A stretch of 64,000 bases of DNA from Methylobacter sp. (GTDB lineage: Bacteria; Pseudomonadota; Gammaproteobacteria; Methylococcales; Methylomonadaceae), in contig NZ_SCTW01000060.1 of the NCBI RefSeq assembly GCF_004322395.1, forward strand, positions 1-64,000, read 5' to 3'. Under the pieces are notes generated by a model. The model had not been told where the DNA came from, ran no database searches, and saw only the letters and a program-made list of their open reading frames with translations. Both the position numbers and the translations under genes were made by a program. The number at the start of each line of letters is the position of its first letter. The first letter of the stretch is position 1. Of this stretch, positions 36,611 through 46,258 are shown in pieces.

Positions 36611-38023
36611 TCATGGCTTCAGCCTCTTTGCGGAAAACAACAGCCACATCAGCGAGGCGATCAGCCAAGCCAACAAGACCAGCAGATCGAACAGTGCTTG
36701 ATGCAGCGCAAAGCCCACCGAGGGCGACTCATAACTGAATGCCTTGACGCTGCCCCAATCGGAATCATGCCCCTGTGCGCCGCGCTCCGTACCGTGGCTA
36801 CGTTCACGATCCCAGTCATCGGTCAGGCCGATAAAATAATGGCGATAATTTTCGGCGGCATCCTCAAAATGCCGTTGATGCGCCAAATCCATGCCCGACA
36901 GCGTCATCGACATCGAGCGCATCGCGATGCTCGGGCCGAGCAGCGAGGCGATATGGATAAACCGGCTCTGGCGTTTAAACGCATCGCTCAGTCTATCGAA
37001 ATGCAGGACATGGACTCGTTCGGAATAACTGTCGTTAAAATTGCGCTTGAGTGCGGTATAGCCTACCGGCAAGTCTTCAGCCCTTTCCACGCCGTACTGC
37101 TTTAACACCTGAGCAGTAAACAATGCCTCGCGCGCCTCATGGTCGCCATCGTTATCCAAGCCTTGCTGAATGTCTTTTTTAATCGCCGCCCAGAACGCCG
37201 TAGCTGAGGGTGTCGGAACCATCATCTCTGCGGCTGCCGCGCCCAAGCGCGGGGCAATCAGCACACTGCCCGACCAGAATGCCAGCAGGGTGAACAAAGC
37301 CAAACGACTGCTTTTGAAATGGATCGAGATGGACATTGCCAAGGCCGCGAAAACCGCATAATAAATAAAAAAAGTACCGCTCAACGCGAACAATCTGAGT
37401 ATATCGTCAGCGGCAAGGTAGAAATTTTGATACAAAATAATGACCGCGATAAGCGTTGCCGGCATCAATACCGCAACAAAAGCCAGCAACAAGCCGATAA
37501 ATTTGCCAAGCAACAGTTGAGTAGCCGATACCCCCAGACTATGTAGCATGCGCAAAGTGCCTTGCTCCCGTTCCTGGGTTACCGCATTGAAGGCCAGCGC
37601 AATGACCAGCAGCGGAAGCAACGCAACCAACACAAAACCGGCGGTTGCCTGGCCGAAGCGGCTGGCTAAACCCTGATCGGCTGCCGGACTGAAGCGTGCG
37701 CCATTGCGCTTATGCGGCTCGAGCCAGAGCGATTGGCCGGTATATTGTCTCAATCCGGGATCTATCGATGCCAGCGGCGAATCCGGCTTAAATACATAAA
37801 TACCGAAATGCGCTGCAGCATGCGGATTCTTGACGCCTTGCGTATCCCATTGCTGTTTCGCCGTTACGCCCACGGTTTGCTTTTCCTTCTGTATTTGTCG
37901 ATGTTCGGCAACGGACGCCAGAAAAAATCCGCTCAACACGGCGAAGACCGAAAATGCCAACACCAGCAATCTACCGTCACGCAACACAGCCAGCAGTTCC
38001 TTGTGGATGATCGCAATAATCAA
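36611..38023 (-). CDS. ABC-2 type permease subunit (DUF3526-like), first copy
   Basis: 470 residues with the same layout as its neighbour: first helix about 20-38 (LLVLAFSVFAVLSGFFLASV), a long outer loop to about 125, membrane helices at 128-275 (FVLVALLPLLVIALAFNAVT, then QEREQGTLRMLHSLGVSATQ), a soluble part and a last helix. It overlaps the ATPase gene by four bases. The two permeases probably form a heterodimer. Such systems occur with TonB-dependent receptors and copper/NosDFY-like loci, but the substrate cannot be read from the sequence. Confidence 0.85.
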   Translation of the reverse strand: MIIAIIHKELLAVLRDGRLLVLAFSVFAVLSGFFLASVAEHRQIQKEKQTVGVTAKQQWDTQGVKNPHAAAHFGIYVFKPDSPLASIDPGLRQYTGQSLWLEPHKRNGARFSPAADQGLASRFGQATAGFVLVALLPLLVIALAFNAVTQEREQGTLRMLHSLGVSATQLLLGKFIGLLLAFVAVLMPATLIAVIILYQNFYLAADDILRLFALSGTFFIYYAVFAALAMSISIHFKSSRLALFTLLAFWSGSVLIAPRLGAAAAEMMVPTPSATAFWAAIKKDIQQGLDNDGDHEAREALFTAQVLKQYGVERAEDLPVGYTALKRNFNDSYSERVHVLHFDRLSDAFKRQSRFIHIASLLGPSIAMRSMSMTLSGMDLAHQRHFEDAAENYRHYFIGLTDDWDRERSHGTERGAQGHDSDWGSVKAFSYESPSVGFALHQALFDLLVLLAWLIASLMWLLFSAKRLKP

Positions 38024-38745
38024 AGCAAGCCCCGAGCGTGCGCCAGATATTTGTGTTCAAGTTCATCATGCGCCACAGTGTGCGCATCGAACTCTTCGAC
38101 GAGACGTCCCGCTTTCATGATGCCGATGCGGTCGGCGACCTGTTTGGCGTTAAACAGATCGTGAGTTGCCATTAACACCGCCATGCCCAGATCGGCTGCT
38201 GCCCGTATCCGTTGAGCGAAATCATTGGCTGCGCTGGGATCAAGCCCGGAGGTCGGTTCATCCAGCAGCATGACTTTCGCGTGCTTTGCCGAAGCGATAG
38301 CCAAACCGACTTTTTGGCGCATGCCCTTTGAGTAAGTCGAAACACGCCGATCATGAGCATCGGCTTGCAATCCGGTATTTACCAGCAGATCGTGCGCGTG
38401 TTGGCGGGATAAACGGATATTGGCCAACGTACAGAAAAAGCGCAGGTTTTCCAAGCCGCTCATGTATTCATAAAGTGCAACATTTTCCGGCAGGTACGCC
38501 AGCTTGGCGCGAACTACTGCAGGATTTTGCTCGGGCGATTCGCCATCGATAAACACATTGCCTTCGGTCGGCCGATTGAAACCTAAAAAAGTGTTGATGG
38601 TCGAGGTTTTCCCCGCGCCATTGCCGCCCAATAAAGCGTAAACGCAACCTGACGGAACCGATAAATCGAGCTCGTCAATTGCACGATAATCTTTATATTT
38701 GACGACCAGTTGCCTGGCTTCAAGCAGGGGTTTATTTAGTAACAT
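38020..38745 (-). CDS. ABC transporter ATP-binding protein
   Basis: 241 residues. Walker A GGNGAGKTST (about 39-48), signature YSKGMRQKVGLA (a YSKGM variant of LSGGQ, as in exporter-type NosF-like ATPases), Walker B VMLLDEPTSGLDPS, and H-loop MATHDLFNAKQVADRIGI. It powers the two DUF3526-like permeases, with the first of which it overlaps by four bases. The exporter-type signature means the complex may move something outwards or act on a periplasmic partner, rather than import. Confidence 0.93.
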   Translation of the reverse strand: MLLNKPLLEARQLVVKYKDYRAIDELDLSVPSGCVYALLGGNGAGKTSTINTFLGFNRPTEGNVFIDGESPEQNPAVVRAKLAYLPENVALYEYMSGLENLRFFCTLANIRLSRQHAHDLLVNTGLQADAHDRRVSTYSKGMRQKVGLAIASAKHAKVMLLDEPTSGLDPSAANDFAQRIRAAADLGMAVLMATHDLFNAKQVADRIGIMKAGRLVEEFDAHTVAHDELEHKYLAHARGLL

Positions 38746-38800
38746 AATTAGCTTTTCAAATGATTTGAACAGATCCCTTAGTTATCAATACTGTTAACTT

Positions 38801-38886
38801 GCTAGTCCCCAAGCTCCAGCTTCCAGTCTCGCGAAGCTAGAGCTTCCTTCGTACCTGGGTTCCCAAGCTGGAGCTTGGGAACCAGC
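38801..38886. repeat. TTCCCAAGCTGGAGCTTGGGAA repeat family, copy 1
   Basis: Tandem palindromes (CCCCAAGCTCCAGC and TCCCAAGCTGGAGCTTGGGA). Further copies are at 45942-46056, 47178-47205, 49431-49541 and, cut by the window end, 63990-64000. Confidence 0.8.
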
Positions 38887-38930
38887 GTATGAAGAGGGTT
38901 TTGCATCATTTAAGTCAACCGTATTTAACA

Positions 38931-40187
38931 CTACTCATCAATAGGCTTTAATTGATAATCCTGCTGCTGAGTTTTCCAGGAAAGATAGATCTTCTGTCCA
39001 TCGCTGACCAGAAAAGGCTGATCACCGGACTTGGCTGTTTGCGCAACTACCTCGGGCTTCGACCAGCTTTTGCCGTTATTGCTTGATTTGATCAGCTTAA
39101 TAACATTATTGGTGCCGTCAAACTCCTGCCAAACCACATTAACCCGCGAACCTAAAGCCAGCACATGCGGATGGCCTGCGCCTTCTTTGGCGAAATTAAC
39201 CGGCGTGGAAAAATGCTGTCCGGCATCGGTCGAATAGGCATAAAACAGGCCGGGGTTTGCAGGAGAGCCGCTAAACCAAACCGCGTGATAAATGCCGGAA
39301 TCGGAAATCGACAAACCTGGGCCGTGATGCGGACAGGCATCGATTTTCCAGTTATCCTGGCCTAAACGGTGCGTATCGCCGGGAGTATTCCAGTCGTTGA
39401 ATTTAACCAGCGCGTGGTCGCGTATGCCGCCTTCAAAAACATGCCGCCAAGTGATGACCGGCGTGTTATCCGGCGCTATCGCGGTATCCAAACGGCAGCA
39501 CTGGCAGGTATGAGTGGCGATTCTTTTGTTCGGATAAAAATGCTGGCCGCCATCGTCAGACCAACTGTAATATAAAGATGAGCCTTCAAATTTCTTGTTG
39601 GCTTTTTTAGCTTCTTCGACATCGCGGGCATCCAGCCAGGCAATAAAAACCTCGCCGTTTTTGCCGATTGCGATGCTGTCAAAGCGATGGCTGATGATGT
39701 CCAGATTATTATTAACGGTAACCGGCGCGGAAAAATGTTGTCCGTCGTCGGTCGAACGGCTAAAGCGGATATGGCCGCTATGTTTACCCTCCAGCTTTTG
39801 AGTCCAAGTCAAATAAATATTGCCCTTGGCATCCAGCTTTATTTTCGGGCGATATTCGCCTTTAGCTTCTATTTTTTCGGCGACGGAATTGACCATCATT
39901 GGCGCGGTAAAGCTTAAGCCCTTATCGTCCGATGATTGCACATAAACGTGATCGTTGTTTGCCCAAACAATCCATAACACTCCGTTGCCGTCAAAAGCAG
40001 CGCTTATTGTTTCTGCGCATAAATTTGAGGGCAACGCTTTGGCATCCGTACAAGCGCCTTTTGCTTCTGCCGAATGATGATGGGCGTGCTGTTGTTTGGC
40101 ATCGTCTGTAGGCTTTACAGTCGCGTCACTTGCACAGCCGGAGACTGCCAGCGTTGCAAAAAATAGAAAAGGGCTAAGGGATTTCAT
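38931..40187 (-). CDS. Sialidase-fold (BNR-repeat) lipoprotein with Cys/His-rich motifs
   Basis: 418 residues. Lipoprotein signal with lipobox AVSGCAS. A His-rich stretch follows (KQQHAHHHSAEAKGAC, about 32-48). The body is a beta-propeller with repeated Asp-box-like phrases (SSDDKGLSFTAP, STDDGQHFSAP, WSDDGGQHF, STDAGQHFSTP, SSNNGKSWSKP). Unlike true sialidases it has CQCC (THTCQCCRLDT, about 229) and ACPHHGP (about 284), which look like metal ligands. Sialidase catalytic residues are not evident. It lies between the tandem TonB receptors and the ABC genes, suggesting a periplasmic metal-binding or chaperone role. Confidence 0.7.
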   Translation of the reverse strand: MKSLSPFLFFATLAVSGCASDATVKPTDDAKQQHAHHHSAEAKGACTDAKALPSNLCAETISAAFDGNGVLWIVWANNDHVYVQSSDDKGLSFTAPMMVNSVAEKIEAKGEYRPKIKLDAKGNIYLTWTQKLEGKHSGHIRFSRSTDDGQHFSAPVTVNNNLDIISHRFDSIAIGKNGEVFIAWLDARDVEEAKKANKKFEGSSLYYSWSDDGGQHFYPNKRIATHTCQCCRLDTAIAPDNTPVITWRHVFEGGIRDHALVKFNDWNTPGDTHRLGQDNWKIDACPHHGPGLSISDSGIYHAVWFSGSPANPGLFYAYSTDAGQHFSTPVNFAKEGAGHPHVLALGSRVNVVWQEFDGTNNVIKLIKSSNNGKSWSKPEVVAQTAKSGDQPFLVSDGQKIYLSWKTQQQDYQLKPIDE

Positions 40188-40274
40188 TGATGATACCGGC
40201 CAAATTATTAAAAGAAAGATAAAACTTACTAAAAGAATATTGTATAGAACCTGAAATTGATAAAGCGACGCAAA

Positions 40275-40380
40275 GCCCTCTCCAGCGGGAGAGGGTTGGG
40301 TGAGGGGAATCTAAGATAAAGAGAATGCTTATTTATATCCCCTCATCCCAACCTTCTCCCTGAGGGAGAAGGAGCAAATG
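40275..40380. repeat. Two copies of the CCCCTCATCCCAACC repeat in inverted orientation
   Basis: Copy at 40275-40309 (CCCTCTCCAGCGGGAGAGGG then TTGGGTGAGGGG) and copy at 40339-40380 (CCCCTCATCCCAACCTTCTC then GGGAGAAGGAGCAAAT). They are related to 14329-14368. Confidence 0.75.
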
Positions 40381-40408
40381 CCGCTTTACTAACTCTGGAC
40401 TCTATAAT

Positions 40409-40439
40409 AAAGCCGGACCCTGAACAAGTCCGGCTTTTT
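40409..40439. terminator. Intrinsic terminator at the end of the TonB receptor genes
   Basis: AAAGCCGGAC, a 9-base loop and GTCCGGCTTT with flanking A/T runs. On the minus strand it follows the receptor stop at 40446, with a TTTATTAT tail. Confidence 0.82.
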
Positions 40440-40445
40440 AACTCT

Positions 40446-42932
40446 TTAATAATTATACTTTAACTCGGCAAAGTAAGTGCGTGAAGGAAAGGGATGGAAT
40501 AACCAAACCTGTTGGTCATTGACGTTATCGATACCTGCCGAAGCGCTGATCTGCTTGGTGATTTGATACTTGGCGTGTAAGTCGACGATGAAGTATGCGT
40601 CGCCACCGGATCCATAAGTCTGCGGATTGATGTCGCTGTTGTTCAACTGACTGAATTGCGCACTGCTGTAACGGCCGCTTACCGAAGTGGTCAACTTATC
40701 TGTCGGGCGATAGGCAATAGTTGCACTGGCGCGCCACTCCGGAACCCTGGGTTGACGTTTGCCGGTTGAAGGCTGGTTAGCATTGGGGTTAGTGGCAGTA
40801 GCGCCCGCCCTAGCGGCAGCCGCATCCGCAGCGCCGTTTTCGGTAATTGTGGAATTGGTCCACGTAGCGTTACCGTAAAGGTCAAGACCCTGTATGCCTA
40901 CATCATTGGCTTCGCCGGCAAACTCCACACCGTAAGTCTGTATTTCGTCGACATTTGAAGGCGTACTGGCGATACCTCCATTGGATAAAACGGTTTGTTG
41001 TGTGAAAATGGCATCCTTCACGCGCTCTTGGAATAAGCTAAGACGCAATTTGCCTTGATCGAGGAAATATTCCCCGGAAAGTTCGGAAGACAGCGCTTCT
41101 TCGGGCTTGAGGTTGGGATTTCCATTGATAATGGTTTGTATACCGCCCGATGTCACTGTGGTTTGTTGGAACAATTCCGTTACAGTAGGAAAGCGGTAAG
41201 CTTGGCCGATCGATAAACCTGTTTGCACACGATCCAAAGGTTTCCAGGTTAACTTGGCCTTGGGTGAAAATTCCAGATCATTTTGATTGGATTGATTGAT
41301 TGATCTAAGCGTGCTGCCTATAAGCCTTCCGTTGTTTACTGAACCAACTGTGGTGTTTACTGCGCCACCAACTTGAGTAGCATTAAAGCCATCGAATGCG
41401 TGCCAGTTTTCCAGGCGGCCGCCAAGCGTCAGGTTCCAGTCTTTATTAAAGTCCCAGGCATCCTGCAACCAGTAGCCCTCGGTTTGCGTTTTACCTTGTG
41501 AATTGCTAATAATGGTACCGCCGTTGCCGCTTTGCCAGTTGGCAGTCTCATAGACTGGATTGTCCAAGTTATATAAGTCGTGGTGAAAACCAAAACTGAT
41601 TTCATGCTTGCCCAGCAGGTTGACTCCGGGCCGCCATATACCTTTAGCATCTGCGGTATGCCAGCCGGTTCCGGTTAGGCTGGTGACTCTGCCGACTCCG
41701 TTGCTGGCAGCTAGAGCAGGCGTTTGCGTCGAGGTACGGCTAAGATCCGTGCCGTAATCGACCACACTGCCTGACAAATCCCAATCGAATACGCCGCCGG
41801 TAGTGGATTTAAGATTCATGCCATGCGACCAATGCATTTGGTCAGCCCTGGTTTCTGCGAAAAGAGGAAGACCGTTAGAGGTAAGGGCATAGCGCTTTCC
41901 GCCAATATTAACGTTACCGGTATTAACTACATTACCGGCGCTATTCCGTAAAAAGCTGTTAAAACCAGCATGATTATCGTTCTGCCATAATCCCAATGTA
42001 TATGCTCCGCGTATGGTTGGGGTGAAGTCGTAGCCTAATTTCCATTTAAAATTGTCTTGCACCGTGTGATTAATCGCCGACTCTCCCAGCACTTGAGCGC
42101 TAACCCCGAACGGGTTTGAGTTTGCGATAGCCCCGGTTACCACTGTGTCCGCACCCGTTGCGTTGGTCGTCGGAACAATTGGGTTCACAAAGGCTATAGG
42201 CTGGCTATGACTGTCCAGATGGCTGACGTCGAAACGGAATGACAGGTCTTTGTAGCGATCGCCTACATTAAAAGAATATTCCTGGCTGTCGAACGTCTTC
42301 TTCTTGCCGTAGAAACTGTAATCCTGCCAAGTCGATCTGACATCGCCGCCGGCCTCGAATTTTTCCGGCATACGGGTCGTAATGTCAATCACGCCGCCGA
42401 TTGAATTGCCTGCATGAGCCGCTGAAAACGGCCCGTACATCACATCAACTCTCTCAATTTCGGATGGAGACACCATATTCCAGCGCGGCGAACCGGTATT
42501 GCCGTTGTTATTGCCTAGCAACGAGGACAAAATTATGCCATCGGCATAAATCAAGCCGCGCGCGCTTTGGCTTGTACCTGAAGTACGCCAGCCCACCGGT
42601 GCATTGGTGTCGCCGATATAACGCTTACGCACTTGAATGCTGGGCAGGTACTTAATAGTGTCTTCGGCGGTCATCGCATTGATGGTGTTGTCGATTTTTT
42701 CGCTAGTAACGCTTTCAGTCGTCGTCGGCAGCTTGTATCTTTCCTTGGCGGTAGGCTTTATTTTTTCAGTTACGGTCATATCTGCCATCACCGCTTTGGA
42801 CTTATCGGCGGGAGCTTTTTTTCCGTCAACGTTTTGTTTTGATTCAGCGGTGGCGAGCGGAGACGTTAAGATCAGCAAGCAAATTAAAGCCCGCTTCGGA
42901 TCAAGCGGAAAAGGCGGTTTGGAATGTGTCAT
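40446..42932 (-). CDS. TonB-dependent outer membrane receptor 1
   Basis: 828 residues. Signal peptide (about 1-30, ALICLLILTSPLATAES). Plug domain with NAMTAEDTIKYLPSIQVRKR and VSPSEIERVDVMYGPFSAAH with GNSIGGVIDITTRMPEKF, the standard TonB-receptor plug motifs. A 22-strand barrel runs to the C-terminal aromatic residue (RTYFAELKYNY). The plug and several barrel phrases are shared with the neighbouring receptor, so the pair probably arose by duplication. Substrate unknown; the gene context suggests a metal or metal chelate. Confidence 0.93.
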   Translation of the reverse strand: MTHSKPPFPLDPKRALICLLILTSPLATAESKQNVDGKKAPADKSKAVMADMTVTEKIKPTAKERYKLPTTTESVTSEKIDNTINAMTAEDTIKYLPSIQVRKRYIGDTNAPVGWRTSGTSQSARGLIYADGIILSSLLGNNNGNTGSPRWNMVSPSEIERVDVMYGPFSAAHAGNSIGGVIDITTRMPEKFEAGGDVRSTWQDYSFYGKKKTFDSQEYSFNVGDRYKDLSFRFDVSHLDSHSQPIAFVNPIVPTTNATGADTVVTGAIANSNPFGVSAQVLGESAINHTVQDNFKWKLGYDFTPTIRGAYTLGLWQNDNHAGFNSFLRNSAGNVVNTGNVNIGGKRYALTSNGLPLFAETRADQMHWSHGMNLKSTTGGVFDWDLSGSVVDYGTDLSRTSTQTPALAASNGVGRVTSLTGTGWHTADAKGIWRPGVNLLGKHEISFGFHHDLYNLDNPVYETANWQSGNGGTIISNSQGKTQTEGYWLQDAWDFNKDWNLTLGGRLENWHAFDGFNATQVGGAVNTTVGSVNNGRLIGSTLRSINQSNQNDLEFSPKAKLTWKPLDRVQTGLSIGQAYRFPTVTELFQQTTVTSGGIQTIINGNPNLKPEEALSSELSGEYFLDQGKLRLSLFQERVKDAIFTQQTVLSNGGIASTPSNVDEIQTYGVEFAGEANDVGIQGLDLYGNATWTNSTITENGAADAAAARAGATATNPNANQPSTGKRQPRVPEWRASATIAYRPTDKLTTSVSGRYSSAQFSQLNNSDINPQTYGSGGDAYFIVDLHAKYQITKQISASAGIDNVNDQQVWLFHPFPSRTYFAELKYNY

Positions 42933-43027
42933 AGAATCCTCGTAAAAATTATTGTTATTATTTAAGATGTTGTATTTAAAGGACGCACATCCTTGTGCTG
43001 ATCAATAAACTATTTTACACGTTGTAA

Positions 43028-45427
43028 CTAATATTTCAGCGACGCACTAATAAAATAGGTGCGTTGCGGGTAAGGGTGGTTTTCAAAGGCATTGGCGTCA
43101 AACACGTTATCGATTCCGGCTGAGATAGTGCTTTTCAGTTTCCGGTTGATCGGTAATTTATAAGTGGTTTTTAAATCGACAAAAGTAGATTCATCGGTAC
43201 CGCCCATAACATTGGCTGCTGTATCGGTATTGGCCAAGGTTTGAAACGAGTCGCTACGATAACGGACGCCGACCGACGCATCCCATGGCTGCATAATATG
43301 ATAAGTAAGCGAACCGTTGATTTGCAGTTGCGGTATACGGTCCCATTCTTTGCCTGTGTAGTTGACGCTGTTAGTTCCGATAGGGTTATGCTTGGTGATG
43401 TGCTTGTCCATTATGATTGTGTTCGCCATTAAATCCACAGGCAGGTCAAACACCCCGTTTTGTTGAAAAGTCAAGTCAACACCGACGGCTTCGGTTTGGT
43501 TAATCGGCTGGAAGGTTGTTGTCGTCTGGCCGTTAATGGTTACCTGAGTGCTGTTAATTTCATTGTTGATTTGGTCAAAAAAGAAATTGGCGCGGACATA
43601 ACCTCTGGGAATACCGTATTGGGTCATGAAGTTATGGAAATAGCCGGTTTCAGGCCCCAAGCCGGGAGCCGAAGTGGTGATGCTGTTAAGCCTGGATAAG
43701 CTGGCGAACATTTCTTCGGCAATCGGGAAACGGTATGCTTTGGAAAACGAATAGCGGAAGGTCCAGTTGCCCGGCGAAAATTCCAAGGCTGTTTTCGGCG
43801 AAAAGCGGGAAGCATCGCGGTCGGCATAATTTTGAATGTTTCTTTCATTCGCCACTGTAGTTGGATCGTCAAATACCCGAACATGACCGTCGAGGGCTTG
43901 CCAATGGTCAAATCTTCCTCCGGCCATAATGCTCCAGTCGGGCAAAAATCGCCATTCCAATTGCGAAAACGCGCTGTTGGTTTGAGTTGCACCGCCGCTC
44001 TCGTTGGTTTTTAAATCGGCAGAACCGGCTCTATAATTATTGCTGCTGTAAACGTCCAGATTCAGGCTGGCATGGTTAAATTGATAACCGCCCATAAAAG
44101 ACAGATCGTCCCTGCCCAAGAATTTATCGGTAGCCAGCTTTAGATCGTAAGTGGCCCACCAGGGTTTTTCATCGGAGATCTGCCCTCTATTCCGGTTGAG
44201 CGGATGATTGGGATTAAGATTTGAACTGATCGTTCTATCCTTGAACGCATCGTAATAACTGGCGGTCGTGTCGATACTCCAGTTGTCCGAGATTTTGCCT
44301 TTTAAACCCAATCCGTAGTTTAATGCTTGGCGCTCCGAAGTGCTGACCGAAAAAACCGAACCGGGAACGGTAAAGCGCCGTCCATTCGCTGTTCTATAGT
44401 TTTGATTGGCAGATAATCCCGCAGCCGTGGCCCCGCCCCATACCGTGTTACCTGCCGCATCCCTTAATAAACTGTTTGGGTTATCAACTTTTCCAACCCG
44501 ATCTTCATAGGCAATGGTAAAGCGCCCTTGCAGCTCTTCGGTAAAATCATAAGCGAATTTGGCTTTGAACAAGTCCGTCGTTTGTTGGGCAACGCCGATA
44601 TCACCGTATGCAATCGCCGGAGCTTCAGTCGTTGTCTGGTAACCTTCCCCTCCGGTGATTGGCGTTCCGCCTGCCGCGGTAGTTAAAGCGGCGGCATTGA
44701 TGGTCATCGGTTGTCCCTCGTTTTCAAAACGGTTATAAGATCCCCAGACACTGAACTTATCAATCCGGTCACCGGCAGAAATGAAAGTTTTGTAACCCGT
44801 TAAAGTTTCATTGCGCCCTGAGCGATGGACATCCTGAAACATGCCGGTGGCATCCATCTGGGCTTCAAATCTTTCCGGCATTCTGGTGTAGAGATTAATC
44901 ACACCGCCCATTGAATTGCCGCTGTATTGCGATGAGAATGGCCCGTAAAGTACTTCCGCCACTTCGATTTCGCTCGGAGACACCATCGACCATCTGGGAG
45001 CTCCGTTAAAAGTAGTGCGCAAAGGGTTATGCAGTGGCATTCCGTCAGCGTAAACCATGCTGTGAGCGGTTTGAAACGTATTTGAAGAACGAATGCCCAG
45101 GTTGCCGTTCGGATCACCCATAAAACGTTTGCGAATCAATACGCCGGGGGCGTATCTAATAGTATCCTCGGCCGTTGTCGCATTAATTTTGGTTTTAACA
45201 TCCGCAGCATCAATAGTATAAGTAGGCGTTGACTTAGTGGTATTCGGAAATGTTCTATCGGTCATCGTCCCGTAAGTTATCATCTCCTCGCCCTGATATT
45301 TATCGGTTTTTGCCTTGGATTGTTTGATATTAGCTGGTTGTTTCTCAGTCTTTTCCGTTGTTACTGGTTCGGCTGCAATCCCGCTGCCTAAATAGCTCAT
45401 TCCCAGCAATAATAGATGTTTTTTCAT
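43028..45427 (-). CDS. TonB-dependent outer membrane receptor 2
   Basis: 799 residues. Signal peptide 1-18. Plug motifs NATTAEDTIRYAPGVLIRKR and WSMVSPSEIEVAEVLYGPFS with GNSMGGVINLYTRMPERF. The barrel ends with RTYFISASLKY, the C-terminal aromatic signature. A putative TonB box cannot be fixed, although EEMITYGTM near residues 47-55 is a candidate. It is upstream of receptor 1 with a 95-base gap and so probably first in the uptake operon. No Fur-box-like sequence was seen in the 318 bases before it. Confidence 0.93.
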   Translation of the reverse strand: MKKHLLLLGMSYLGSGIAAEPVTTEKTEKQPANIKQSKAKTDKYQGEEMITYGTMTDRTFPNTTKSTPTYTIDAADVKTKINATTAEDTIRYAPGVLIRKRFMGDPNGNLGIRSSNTFQTAHSMVYADGMPLHNPLRTTFNGAPRWSMVSPSEIEVAEVLYGPFSSQYSGNSMGGVINLYTRMPERFEAQMDATGMFQDVHRSGRNETLTGYKTFISAGDRIDKFSVWGSYNRFENEGQPMTINAAALTTAAGGTPITGGEGYQTTTEAPAIAYGDIGVAQQTTDLFKAKFAYDFTEELQGRFTIAYEDRVGKVDNPNSLLRDAAGNTVWGGATAAGLSANQNYRTANGRRFTVPGSVFSVSTSERQALNYGLGLKGKISDNWSIDTTASYYDAFKDRTISSNLNPNHPLNRNRGQISDEKPWWATYDLKLATDKFLGRDDLSFMGGYQFNHASLNLDVYSSNNYRAGSADLKTNESGGATQTNSAFSQLEWRFLPDWSIMAGGRFDHWQALDGHVRVFDDPTTVANERNIQNYADRDASRFSPKTALEFSPGNWTFRYSFSKAYRFPIAEEMFASLSRLNSITTSAPGLGPETGYFHNFMTQYGIPRGYVRANFFFDQINNEINSTQVTINGQTTTTFQPINQTEAVGVDLTFQQNGVFDLPVDLMANTIIMDKHITKHNPIGTNSVNYTGKEWDRIPQLQINGSLTYHIMQPWDASVGVRYRSDSFQTLANTDTAANVMGGTDESTFVDLKTTYKLPINRKLKSTISAGIDNVFDANAFENHPYPQRTYFISASLKY

Positions 45428-45745
45428 TGTTTTTAATTTTAAATGTCATGGGTGATCCGTTAACTAAAGCAGATTACATGCCAAATAACCGAGACTCTGT
45501 TTGTTCTGTCTATCTACGCATCGAGCTTGATTTGCAGTTGATGGCTTACATTTTTGTAATCAATGGCTTGTCTTTAGTTACGAATTGATTCTGCTCAATT
45601 GAATGATTTTTTGAATTACGAGTGACCGTACTGGACTGATTTGCAGGTTTTGACGGGGGGATTTTTTAATAAAAGTGCGGCATATAACGCATTTTAGTGT
45701 GTTAAATAACATAGTTTAATTAGAATTTTATTCAGACAGGCTTGC
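45428..45745. other. Upstream region of the TonB receptor operon
   Basis: 318 AT-rich bases without a supported gene. It should hold the receptor promoter on the minus strand. I see no Fur-like palindrome, riboswitch-like structure or terminator. Confidence 0.4.
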
Positions 45746-45910
45746 ATGGTTACTGTAAATTGCCGCTTACCTTATTTTCAATATTTATTCGATACGCTTT
45801 ATCACGCTTTGGCTATTCATCTGAATACCGTGTTTGTAACTGCTGATGAACTTTACTACCGCAAAGCTGAAACGGTGGGATATATTCAGTTGTTGAGTGA
45901 TGGGCAATAG
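45746..45910 (+). pseudogene. C-terminal remnant of a PIN-domain (VapC) toxin
   Basis: The 54-codon frame from the ATG at 45746 contains YLFDTLYHALAIHLNTVFVT and ADELYYRKAETVGYIQLLSD. This is the C-terminal third of a PIN toxin, with the D(T/A)LYHALA and VTADE acidic sites. The N-terminal catalytic part is absent, so it cannot be active. Confidence 0.75.
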
Positions 45911-45941
45911 ATGTACTGCTACACATCAAAATTGGAGGAAA

Positions 45942-46056
45942 TTCGTTCTGGGTTCCCAATCTCCAGATTGGGAACCCAGAACGAAGTTCCAGCTTCGTGA
46001 AATGGGAAGCTAGAGCTTCCGTAACTGAATTCCCAAGCTTGAGCTTGGGAACTAGC
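45942..46056. repeat. TTCCCAAGCT palindromic repeat, copy 2
   Basis: Consecutive palindromes: GGGTTCCCAATCTCCAGATT with its mirrored half, then GGAAGCTAGAGCTTCC and TTCCCAAGCTTGAGCTTGGG. The arrangement is nearly the same as at 49431-49541. Confidence 0.85.
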
Positions 46057-46258
46057 AAATGTCGAAATAGGAATTTATGCAGTTCAATCAATCGTTTTAA
46101 CCATACGACCATTTGTTGAACTGTTCTACGGTATGCATTCGTTATCACGTTCCTGTGATCTGGATTCCGGCAATCCCTGTCTGAATGACGGTGATATAAT
46201 TTGTGCGAATACCTATAGTCTTCGGGATAGACCGGTGACATAAAAAAGGCGATGTAAG

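Noticed and set aside
36236-37105. Plus-strand frame of 289 codons across the permease genes
   Set aside because: Antisense to a well-supported permease and an intergenic repeat.
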